Source: JASFJH01 sp050117725 (GTDB lineage: Bacteria; Pseudomonadota; Gammaproteobacteria; AKS1). From it: DNA of 12,298 nucleotides. The DNA lies in NCBI GenBank assembly GCA_050117725.1, contig JASFME010000045.1, positions 1-12,298 on the forward strand. Reading direction: 5' to 3'. Below, piece by piece: positions 1 to 6,142 of this stretch. Each line of letters starts with the position of its first letter. The first letter of the stretch is position 1. Below the pieces are notes generated by a model. That model was not told where the DNA came from. It was given only the letters and a program-made list of their open reading frames with translations, and did no database searches. A program made the position numbers and the translations under genes.

Positions 1-146
1 AGCACCAGGACATCATAAGGCGTGTTATCAATAACAGCCGCACCGTCTTCAGCATTCTGAAACCAGTCTGTCGTATATTCCTCTTTCAGACCCTGATAGA
101 GTGCCTTGCCCAGGTGGGGATCATCTTCGATTAGCAATAATCGCAT
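1..146 (-). CDS. Response regulator, OmpR type, N-terminal fragment (runs off window)
   Basis: The reverse strand reads an ATG-initiated protein of 48 codons before the window edge, beginning MRLLLIEDDPHLGKAL. The hydrophobic strand followed by the acidic E-D-D pocket (residues 7-9) and the helix HLGKALYQGL are the standard start of a CheY-like receiver domain. The spacing and sequence resemble OmpR/QseB-type regulators. The fragment ends at YDVLV, just before the expected phospho-acceptor aspartate, so that residue and the DNA-binding domain lie outside the window. A histidine kinase gene would be expected downstream. The gene follows the five-gene operon in the same direction but is separated from it by a terminator hairpin, so it probably has its own expression. 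No strong Shine-Dalgarno sequence is visible before the ATG. The receiver assignment is firm; the output-domain class is inferred. Confidence 0.85.
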   Translation of the reverse strand, partial: MRLLLIEDDPHLGKALYQGLKEEYTTDWFQNAEDGAAVIDNTPYDVLV

Positions 147-181
147 GCTGTATTCTGAGTTATACGACAGTGGTTATGCAT

Positions 182-222
182 GAAAAATCATGGGGCTGGC
201 ATGCTGCACATGCCAGCCCCAT
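182..222 (-). terminator. Rho-independent terminator of the five-gene operon
   Basis: A perfect 13-bp inverted repeat (arms 190-202 and 210-222, 7-nt loop) lies 16 nt beyond the stop codon of the TPR protein gene. On the minus strand the GC-rich stem is followed by GATTTTTC, a U-tract in the RNA. On the plus strand no T-run follows, so the terminator works in the minus direction. It separates the operon from the response regulator that begins at 146. Confidence 0.9.
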
Positions 223-238
223 ATGTCTATCAGCTATT

Positions 239-928
239 TCAATAATTCTGACTTTGCAAGTTCTGCTTCGCCTTGGCAATCGCCTGCCTGATTTCATCTC
301 TTCGACCTTCATCCGCAACCGGACGATCCGGACGTTCAGGAGCGTGCAAGGCAATCTCCAGAACCTCTATAGCTTTATTATACTCTCCTTGCTCGAGAAG
401 GAAATCGCCATAGAAGTAATTAGGGTCAATACCATTGGGGTTGAGCGCACGGGCACGCTCAAGGTAGGTTCTTGCCTTGTCGTCATCACCAAAACCGAGT
501 GGCCAGCCCGGTACCTGGTAATAGAGTGAACCGAGGGAGGTATAGGCAGAGCCATTCAGTGCATCTGATTTGATTTTTTCGGCCTCTTCCAGCAGTGCCC
601 GGGAATGCTTGACCAGGCTCAGCGCACCCAGACCACCCTGGATACCAGCCTGACTGCTGACAATTATAGCCTCCCAGATTTTCGGTTCCGCATAGCCAGG
701 GTAGTTAGCGACCACATCCGCCGCCCTTTTGGCCAACAGTTCCATCCTTTGTTCCTGTTTGTCCTCATCCTTTTCCTTGTATTTAATCAGCGCCCAGTCA
801 TGTTGCAGGACGCGAATTTCTTTATCCAGCTCAGGATTGCCGCTCAGGGCACCATCCGTGCCGGCATGGGCACTAAACATGCCTGTCATAAGTACCATCA
901 TGGATATGAGTAATGTTATTTTCTTCAT
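239..928 (-). CDS. Exported TPR-type repeat protein, last gene of the biosynthetic-like operon
   Basis: A 229-residue protein. Residues 1-22 form a clear Sec signal peptide: two lysines, a hydrophobic core ITLLISMMVLMTGMF, and an A-H-A cleavage site. The mature part is helical. Residues about 126-165 and 168-198 look like tetratricopeptide repeats (for example YLERARALNPNGIDPNYF and GEYNKAIEVLEIAL), linked by a distinctive VPGWPLGFGDDDKA segment. No lipobox is present, so it is expected to be soluble in the periplasm. The ATG at 928 is chosen because the signal peptide starts there. The longer reading frame upstream merely overlaps the preceding SDR gene. Only 4 nt separate it from the SDR stop, so it is in the same transcript. 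TPR proteins usually mediate protein-protein contacts, so a role in handling or exporting the operon's product is inference only. Confidence 0.85.
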   Translation of the reverse strand: MKKITLLISMMVLMTGMFSAHAGTDGALSGNPELDKEIRVLQHDWALIKYKEKDEDKQEQRMELLAKRAADVVANYPGYAEPKIWEAIIVSSQAGIQGGLGALSLVKHSRALLEEAEKIKSDALNGSAYTSLGSLYYQVPGWPLGFGDDDKARTYLERARALNPNGIDPNYFYGDFLLEQGEYNKAIEVLEIALHAPERPDRPVADEGRRDEIRQAIAKAKQNLQSQNY

Positions 929-932
929 CGTC

Positions 933-1709
933 TTACACCGTCTCTGTTTGGTTAAACAATGTTCTGGCCTTTTTGTCATTAGCGACAAGAGCCTTGTCGA
1001 CAACCGCCGGAAAGATCGCATTAATACGCACAAACAGGCTTTCCGGAAAACCGATATAAACATCTTTCTTCCTGGCACTGATCGCCTCAATTATTTTCGC
1101 CACAACATACTCTGGCGAGTCCATATTCATCTTCGTGATCGCCGCAAACTGCATGACCTTTTCTGTGTTTAACGGCGTCTTTACGGCACGAGGTGCAACA
1201 TAGGTAACGTCTATACCCTGTCCGTCAATCTCACGACGCAATGCCTCGCTGAAGCCCTGCAAACCGGCCTTGGAACTTGAGTAAGTGGCGAAGTGTGCGA
1301 AATTAATCGCACCAAAGGTAGAGCCGATATTTACAATATGCCCGCGACCACGGGCCTTCATTTTTGGCAACACAGCCTGTGTCAGGATAACGGGGGCAAT
1401 CAGGTTAACCATGTATAGACATTGAATGTGATCGACAGGCTGCTGCTCAAACAAGCCGAAATACTGCAGACCTGCGAGGTTAATCAGTATATCCACATCC
1501 TTTACCGCCAGCTCACTGGCAATCTTCTGTATGCCTTCCTGTGATGAAAGATCTGCTTGCAATAAACTTATATCACCTTCGATATCCAGTGATTCAACAC
1601 GGTCAATTACCGTTATTCTGGCGCCGCTTTGCAAAAATGAATGACATAACAGCCTGCCCATGCCACCTGCTCCACCGGAAATTACTATATGTTTGCCTTC
1701 AAATGACAT
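933..1709 (-). CDS. Short-chain dehydrogenase/reductase (SDR family)
   Basis: A 258-residue classical SDR, expected to be cytoplasmic and NAD(P)(H)-dependent. Visible motifs are the glycine-rich cofactor loop SGGAGGMG (11-18), NLAG (77-80, a variant of NNAG), structural N102, catalytic S130 in NIGST, and Y143-x3-K147 in the YSSSK motif, followed by PRAVKT. The full set of catalytic residues is present, so the enzyme should be active on a carbonyl or hydroxyl group. The C-terminal 50 residues (YIGFPESLFVRINAIFP onward) resemble SDRs that act on lipid-like substrates and may contact membrane. The ATG at 1709 has an AAGGAAGGA ribosome binding site 7 nt upstream and lies inside the end of the preceding oxidase gene (11-nt overlap), suggesting coupled translation. 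The substrate is unknown; context suggests the acyl product of the operon. Confidence 0.93.
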   Translation of the reverse strand: MSFEGKHIVISGGAGGMGRLLCHSFLQSGARITVIDRVESLDIEGDISLLQADLSSQEGIQKIASELAVKDVDILINLAGLQYFGLFEQQPVDHIQCLYMVNLIAPVILTQAVLPKMKARGRGHIVNIGSTFGAINFAHFATYSSSKAGLQGFSEALRREIDGQGIDVTYVAPRAVKTPLNTEKVMQFAAITKMNMDSPEYVVAKIIEAISARKKDVYIGFPESLFVRINAIFPAVVDKALVANDKKARTLFNQTETV

Positions 1710-2373
1710 CTTTCAATCCTTCCTTGTGAGGAATGCTCCGAAAAACCTCGGCAAACAAATTAAACATGCGTTTGGCAACATGAATAATGGCTTGCTGATC
1801 ATCCGGGTCATCTATTTGATTTACCAGCTTTTCATAAAAAGTCATGTGCTCGATGTCCAGAGAGCCGTGCGAGGAAAGATAACTGAAACAATTTTCCGGG
1901 AGCCCCAGTGAAGTCCGGAGGGTATTTGCTGCATTTGTTGCCAGCTGGATACTGGTCCCCTCCAGCACAAATACCATGCCGAAGAATCCTGCCGGGTTAA
2001 CCCGTGAAATATAGTCATAGGCATAGGCAACCATCATCTCGGTGGCCTCATTGGGTTCGCCGCGGCGTACCGCCTCGGCATCGCCACCAGCATGTTTTAT
2101 ATCATTGAGTATCCATTCCTGGTGGCCGACCTCTTCCTCAACATACTCGACCAGTGCTTCACGCAGGTATTCCTTGCTTAGCGGCAGACGTGAGCCGGCG
2201 GCCATCATCAAGGGCACGGTATGCTTAACGTGATGGTAGGCCTGCTCAAGGTAGGCGATATAGCTTTCGCGGCTGATATTACCCTGCATGGCATCGACTA
2301 TCTGCGGTACCCGGTAAAGCTGATTGCGTTCAGCTTCTGTTGCCGCTGTAAGTTTCTCAAAAAAAGTCTTCAT
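1699..2373 (-). CDS. Heme-oxygenase-like putative di-metal oxidase (TenA-like / iron-containing redox enzyme)
   Basis: A 224-residue all-helical protein of the heme-oxygenase-like superfamily, often annotated as TenA-like. Potential metal ligands are visible in order: E43 (in AYLEQAYHH), an acidic run ending E81-x2-H84 (VEEEVGHQEW), E138 (VLEGTS), then H169-x3-D173-x2-H176 (SSHGSLDIEH). This resembles the ligand pattern of heme-oxygenase-like di-iron oxidases such as UndA and CADD, rather than the cysteine-based thiaminase site of TenA. Such enzymes use O2 for oxidative decarboxylation, fragmentation or N-oxygenation. The ATG at 2373 is chosen over an upstream GTG at 2391 because GAGG lies 5 nt before it. 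It starts 7 nt after the ligase stop and overlaps the SDR start by 11 nt. The fold is well supported, the oxidase function is inferred from the ligands, and the substrate is unknown. Confidence 0.85.
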   Translation of the reverse strand: MKTFFEKLTAATEAERNQLYRVPQIVDAMQGNISRESYIAYLEQAYHHVKHTVPLMMAAGSRLPLSKEYLREALVEYVEEEVGHQEWILNDIKHAGGDAEAVRRGEPNEATEMMVAYAYDYISRVNPAGFFGMVFVLEGTSIQLATNAANTLRTSLGLPENCFSYLSSHGSLDIEHMTFYEKLVNQIDDPDDQQAIIHVAKRMFNLFAEVFRSIPHKEGLKDVI

Positions 2374-2380
2374 CTTGTCC

Positions 2381-3835
2381 TCATGCCGCACTGGTCATCT
2401 GGCTAATCTGTTCACGGTTGGCCTTGAGAATCACATCTCGACGAGGCCGACCGGTCCCGGTTAACTGCTGGTTGGCTATAGTAAAGGGAGTGGTCACCCG
2501 CCAATGCCGGATCTGCGCATATTCCGGCAGCTGCCGGTTGGCATTGGCTACCGCACTGGCAAGTTGTGACGTGTCGCTTCTGTTTGAACTTGGCACAATC
2601 AGTGCCCCCAGCTCTGCATCGGCATCACCAAACACGATAGTCTGGGCGATTTGCGGCTGCGCCAGTAATTCACTCTCTGGCCACTCCGGTGAAATATTTC
2701 TGCCCATGGAGCTGATAATGATGTTTTTCTTGCGGCCGGTAATATACAAATACCCTTCATCATCGAGCATGCCGAGATCGCCGGTCGGGTAACTCCCTCC
2801 CTGCCTCGCCTCGCCCAGGTAACCGAGGAAAGCTGGTTGCCGTAACAGAATCTCTCCGTCTGCAGCGAAATCAATTTCAATATGCGGCAATAACTTGCCG
2901 ACCGAACCGCCAAGCTGTTGTGCAGGGGTATTCACGGCTACCACCGAGGCAGCTTCGCTCAGACCATAGCCCTCATAGACAGGCAGCCCCAACCGCTCTG
3001 CCTGTTCCAGTAATGATGGCGCCACGCATGAACCACCCACCGCGATAAGTTTCATGGCTGGCAAACCCTGTTTACTCTGTAGCAATGCTTGCATCAGACC
3101 GCGCAATAACTCCGGAACGAGAATACAGCTTTGCGCCTGCGATTCGCGCAGGTAGCTGCTCAATCGCCCAAAATCGGGGATCATGCCGTCACTGAAACCA
3201 ATCCCTGACTGTGGTTGGATGTCATAGCAACCACCGCCCATGAGTGTTGCATAGCAGCCGGCGATATTTTCCAGCAACACGGCCAGCGGTAACACCGCCG
3301 CCGTATGCGTGGCAAATTGTTTGCCAATGACCTCAAGCAGCGACCCCGCCACCTGTTCCATACCCTGCTGTGATAAACAGACGCCCCTGGGCTCCCCGGT
3401 GGTCCCTGATGTGTAGGTAATTTTTCCTGTGCCGGCAGGCAAGACAACCGCTTCGTTCGACAGGCTTTCAAGCCAGACCGGACAACCATGTGTTATAAAA
3501 ACGGGCCCGCTATCGCGACCGGGTTTGTCCGTAAAAAGAAGTGCTGCCCCTGCTGTTTGCAGAGCATGTTCGCATTGTGCCGCGGTAAAAAACGGTGGCA
3601 GTGGCACGGTCACAATACCTGCCTGGATACAGGCAAGGTCGAGTATCACCCAGGCCATGCTGTTTTCCAGTGCAATCCCGGCACATTTGCCTGCGTGGTC
3701 TTTCAGAATTTCGCTTAATGCATCAACCTGACGTACAAGATCTGCATAGTTGACAACATTGCCCCCCGACACCAGCGCGGTTGCAGCAGGTTGTGATTGC
3801 TCATAGTCGTGTATGGCGCGAAGAACCCGGCTCAT
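2381..3835 (-). CDS. AMP-binding acid ligase (ANL superfamily) with atypical A10 motif
   Basis: A 484-residue adenylate-forming enzyme of the acyl-CoA synthetase/ANL superfamily, slightly shorter than typical acyl-CoA ligases (500-560). Core motifs are in order: YTSGTTGEPRGV (A3, 141-152), EGYGLSE (A5, 288-294), PTGDLG (A7, 350-355) and GRKKNIIISSMGRNISP (A8, 367-383). The C-terminal A10 region reads LTGTGRPRR (458-466). In the usual form, such as LTPTxKxxR, the sixth position is the catalytic lysine of adenylation; here it is R463. The enzyme may therefore have altered adenylation kinetics or use a pre-activated substrate. ATG 3835 shares one nucleotide with the stop of the upstream gene (TAATG), a translational-coupling arrangement. 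No carrier protein gene is visible, so the acyl acceptor may be CoA or the product of a neighbour. The acid substrate cannot be told from sequence. Confidence 0.92.
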   Translation of the reverse strand: MSRVLRAIHDYEQSQPAATALVSGGNVVNYADLVRQVDALSEILKDHAGKCAGIALENSMAWVILDLACIQAGIVTVPLPPFFTAAQCEHALQTAGAALLFTDKPGRDSGPVFITHGCPVWLESLSNEAVVLPAGTGKITYTSGTTGEPRGVCLSQQGMEQVAGSLLEVIGKQFATHTAAVLPLAVLLENIAGCYATLMGGGCYDIQPQSGIGFSDGMIPDFGRLSSYLRESQAQSCILVPELLRGLMQALLQSKQGLPAMKLIAVGGSCVAPSLLEQAERLGLPVYEGYGLSEAASVVAVNTPAQQLGGSVGKLLPHIEIDFAADGEILLRQPAFLGYLGEARQGGSYPTGDLGMLDDEGYLYITGRKKNIIISSMGRNISPEWPESELLAQPQIAQTIVFGDADAELGALIVPSSNRSDTSQLASAVANANRQLPEYAQIRHWRVTTPFTIANQQLTGTGRPRRDVILKANREQISQMTSAA

Positions 3836-4557
3836 TACTTTCCGTCCGTCGGCCTGTAGTGCAACTGCGCTTGCAGCATGGCAGCCTCGTCGACCAGGCT
3901 TACTTGCAGGTAGTGCTGCAATTTCTCATATGAGGGGCCAATGCTGCCGGCCAGAATACGCGGCCGGGTCTGGTAATAACTCCCCCACGAGCTACCGTTA
4001 TCCGGCAAACGGGACTGATCGGCATGGCCAAGGATGGCCGGGTCTATACCCAGGCGCGTGAAATAACGGTGGAGAAAGTCCGTTGCCGTTACGGTGATAT
4101 ATTTTTTGCCCTGTTGATCCAGGTAAGCTGTCAAGGCAGTAAACAGAAAAATCGAGGCTCCGGTCGCCTGCGACGCCAGGTTACCTACCTCGACGATCTC
4201 CCGGCGGGAACTCACCGTGTCGTGGGCCTGCGTAATCGCCACCTCAATCGGCTCATCAAGATACTGTTCGAGGAAAAGCGGTTCATCACCCGCATCACGA
4301 AAACCCAGTGCGCCGAGTATATTGCTGTCATCATCCTGGACACTCATCAGGATCGGATAATGCTCGCCAATACTGGCATTATAGGCGCGGCGAAATTCGC
4401 GCTCCAGGAAACGTTCGACGCGGCGCCGCTCTGGCGAGTAAAGACTGGTGATGGCAATGACTTTAGGCGTAAGCGCGGTAAAGCGTTTCAGCCTGAGGTC
4501 ATTATAGAACAGCTGGTTCTGATAACCGTCATCATGTTGTAATGCCACTTGCAGCAT
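3835..4557 (-). CDS. Thermostable-hemolysin-family protein, GNAT/autoinducer-synthase-like
   Basis: A 240-residue protein recognised as the family named after the Vibrio thermostable (delta-VPH) hemolysin. Family-like blocks are LGALGFRDAGDEPLFLEQYL (81-100), REIVEVGNLAS (119-129), TVTATDFLHRYFTRLGI (155-171) and WGSYY (191-195). There is no signal peptide or membrane segment, so a secreted pore-forming toxin is unlikely. The succession of a strand with GFRDA, then EVGNLA, a helix, a strand and R-LG resembles GNAT and LuxI-type acyl transferases; a role as acyltransferase is inference. The ATG at 4557 is preferred over a TTG at 4575 because AAGGA lies 8 nt before it and the TTG has no binding site. 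It is the first gene of the five-gene operon, and its TAA overlaps the ATG of the ligase gene by one base. Confidence 0.82.
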   Translation of the reverse strand: MLQVALQHDDGYQNQLFYNDLRLKRFTALTPKVIAITSLYSPERRRVERFLEREFRRAYNASIGEHYPILMSVQDDDSNILGALGFRDAGDEPLFLEQYLDEPIEVAITQAHDTVSSRREIVEVGNLASQATGASIFLFTALTAYLDQQGKKYITVTATDFLHRYFTRLGIDPAILGHADQSRLPDNGSSWGSYYQTRPRILAGSIGPSYEKLQHYLQVSLVDEAAMLQAQLHYRPTDGK

Positions 4558-4590
4558 ATGCCTGATCCTTGCCAATTTTTATTAGCAGGA

Positions 4591-4596
4591 ATCATA
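4591..4596 (-). promoter_or_regulatory. Candidate -10 element of the five-gene operon
   Basis: On the minus strand TATGAT lies about 34 nt before the chosen ATG of the first operon gene. It would place the start of transcription near 4584, leaving a short leader that contains the AAGGA ribosome binding site. No convincing -35 box exists at 16-18 nt spacing (AGGTTC or neighbours). If this is the promoter it would need an activator, for which the nearby response regulator is one candidate. The 4558-4759 gap holds no gene that I can see. Confidence 0.3.
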
Positions 4597-4759
4597 AGCA
4601 ACAAAGCTGAAGTGAACCTGAAAACTACCCGCCACGGCACTGATCAACGCCCTGAATATGCAGATTTATGACATCTATCACATTTCGGGGCATTTGCCGC
4701 GACAATAACCACCTGTCGGCATCAGGTATTCATACCGGGCACGTACAACCAGGTCGTTT

Positions 4760-5203
4760 TCATTGACCGTTGATCATTTCATCGATGGCTTCGTTGGCCA
4801 GTTCATCGGCACATTCATTTTCCGGGTGACCGGTGTGGCCCCTGACCCAGTGCCATTCTATCTCGTGTTCGTGCGTGGCCTTGTCCAGGCGCTGCCACAG
4901 ATCCTGGTTCTTGACCGGTTTCCTGTCCGCGGTTTTCCAGTTGCGCTTTTTCCAGTTATGCATCCACTTTGTAATACCGTTACGCACATACTGTGAATCC
5001 GTGGTCACACTGACCGCGCAACCACGCTTTAATGATTCAAGCCCCATGATGGCCGCCATGAGTTCCATGCGGTTGTTGGTCGTGTCACGCTCGGCACCCT
5101 TCAGGGTTTTCTCATGTTTGCCATAGCGCAGCAATACACCCCAGCCACCCGGCCCCGGATTACCGCGGCAGGCACCATCGGTAAAGATCTCGACCTTATC
5201 CAT
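4760..5203 (-). CDS. rnhA: Ribonuclease HI
   Basis: A 147-residue RNase HI, which cuts the RNA strand of RNA-DNA hybrids (R-loops, primers) in the cytoplasm using two metal ions. The active-site residues are all present: D9 (IFTDGACRGNPG), E47 (NNRMEL), D69 (TTDSQYV), H123 (RGHTGHPEN) and D133 (CADELA). Each is one position earlier than in the 155-residue E. coli enzyme (D10, E48, D70, H124, D134). The basic WMHNWKKRNWK handle region (80-90) is also intact. The ATG at 5203 matches the family start, and an AAGGA lies somewhat far (12 nt) upstream. It overlaps the end of the methyltransferase gene by 8 nt, implying one transcript. In E. coli and many relatives dnaQ adjoins rnhA; here the downstream neighbour on the same strand is the five-gene operon. 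Confidence 0.98.
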   Translation of the reverse strand: MDKVEIFTDGACRGNPGPGGWGVLLRYGKHEKTLKGAERDTTNNRMELMAAIMGLESLKRGCAVSVTTDSQYVRNGITKWMHNWKKRNWKTADRKPVKNQDLWQRLDKATHEHEIEWHWVRGHTGHPENECADELANEAIDEMINGQ

Positions 5204-5972
5204 CGCGATGCATGTTCCTTGCGGTCGGTTCGGCAACACCGACGAGTTTGCGTTGCGTACGCCAGCGTGGCCGTATCGGCGTGAGCGTGCTCATACGCTT
5301 GCGTGCCGTGAGCGCATACACGGCCGAGATGAACGGGCAACAGCGCTGACCAAAGCGTTCCATGAACATGAGTTTCTGCATAACTTTCTCATTGGCAAAG
5401 GGGGGGCGGAAAAATACACCCTGGCGTGGTGTGCAATCAAACCCGAGCAGGGCCAGCCAGTCGCGCAGACGGGTTTGTGTATAATACTGGCCGCGCCACG
5501 GCATCTGTTTACGCCAGGTCATAAACACACGTGACAAGCCCCACAGACTTACCGGGTTAAAACCGAGAATGATCACGTACCCTTGCGGGATCAACACGCG
5601 ATCAACCTCGCGCAGGATGGCATGCGGACGGGGATGAAAGTCGAGCGTATGCGGCAACACAACAACATCGACACTCTCGGAAGCCACCGGCAGGCGATCT
5701 GCCGCCGCAAACAGGCCGGCGTCACTGCGCTCACCAGACCCGTTGGTCCTGGCCAGATCGAGCAGGATATGGTGGTTGATACGGCTACCTCCGAGCCAGT
5801 CATGCCCGTCCGGCAACCCAACCTGTACGAGGTGATAGCCGAACATATCCGGCAGGATACCGCTCAACAGTTCACGCTCGGCCGCGCCCAGACGCGCACC
5901 GCTCGGGCCTGCATACCAGGTACGCAGTTCCTGCCATGCCTTTTGTTCCGGATTGATGTCGGTAACGGTCAT
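5196..5972 (-). CDS. Class I SAM-dependent methyltransferase (YafS-like)
   Basis: A 258-residue putative S-adenosylmethionine-dependent methyltransferase. The Rossmann core has a degenerate motif I (HLVQVGLPDG, 47-56, instead of the usual G-x-G-x-G), an acidic end of strand 2 region, a post-strand-4 segment VDVVVLPHTLDF (101-112), and REVDRVLIPQGYVIILGFNP (121-140), the 'L-P-G-G' type turn and strand 5. The C-terminal part (SLWGLSR, RLRDWLALLGFD) fits YafS-like proteins encoded beside rnhA in gammaproteobacteria. ATG 5972 is used because homologues as I recall them begin near MT-x-N; a GTG at 6023 would add 17 residues. Neither has a strong ribosome binding site. The stop codon lies 8 nt inside rnhA. 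The methyl acceptor is unknown. Confidence 0.88.
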   Translation of the reverse strand: MTVTDINPEQKAWQELRTWYAGPSGARLGAAERELLSGILPDMFGYHLVQVGLPDGHDWLGGSRINHHILLDLARTNGSGERSDAGLFAAADRLPVASESVDVVVLPHTLDFHPRPHAILREVDRVLIPQGYVIILGFNPVSLWGLSRVFMTWRKQMPWRGQYYTQTRLRDWLALLGFDCTPRQGVFFRPPFANEKVMQKLMFMERFGQRCCPFISAVYALTARKRMSTLTPIRPRWRTQRKLVGVAEPTARNMHRDG

Positions 5973-6061
5973 GTGCCAAGCATACCCCGTGTCTGGCGAG
6001 GCTGCGAATGTGACCGGCGCCACAGAACCCGACAGCGCGCTGCCTTACAGTTGTTCTGGAG

Positions 6062-6090
6062 TTGACCTGCAGCATCCCGCTCTCTACCAT
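6062..6090 (+). promoter_or_regulatory. Candidate sigma-70 promoter of mltD
   Basis: TTGACC (6062-6067) and TACCAT (6085-6090) are separated by exactly 17 nt, matching the sigma-70 consensus at 5/6 and 4/6 positions. Transcription would start near 6097, giving a leader of about 46 nt before the mltD start at 6143. The element lies in the 170-nt gap between the divergent methyltransferase and mltD genes. I did not find an equally good promoter for the minus-strand gene there. Confidence 0.45.
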
Positions 6091-6142
6091 AAGCAACTGA
6101 ATTACAAGCCTGATTCATGTCACTGGAAGGATAACAACAAGA

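Noticed and set aside
159..180. TATAAC as a promoter -10 for the response regulator
   Set aside because: The predicted start would leave only about 6 nt before the ATG and the -35 box (TTTTCA) falls in the terminator U-tract, so the case is weak.
929..1090. N-terminal extension of the TPR protein frame up to 1090
   Set aside because: It would overlap the SDR gene by more than 150 nt and bury the signal peptide inside the protein. The ATG at 928 is far more likely.
4024..4542. Plus-strand open frame of 172 codons
   Set aside because: Antisense to the hemolysin-family gene, with no ribosome binding site or family resemblance.
4709..4730. Small inverted repeat (CAGGT/ACCTG type) downstream of rnhA as a terminator
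   Set aside because: Only a 5-bp stem with no U-tract, so it cannot be supported as a terminator.
5208..5213. Alternative out-of-frame ATG just before rnhA
   Set aside because: It is not in the rnhA frame. The ATG at 5203 gives residues that align one-for-one with E. coli RNase HI.
5583..6065. Plus-strand open frame of 160 codons
   Set aside because: Antisense to the methyltransferase gene; the translation is low-complexity and unlike any known protein.
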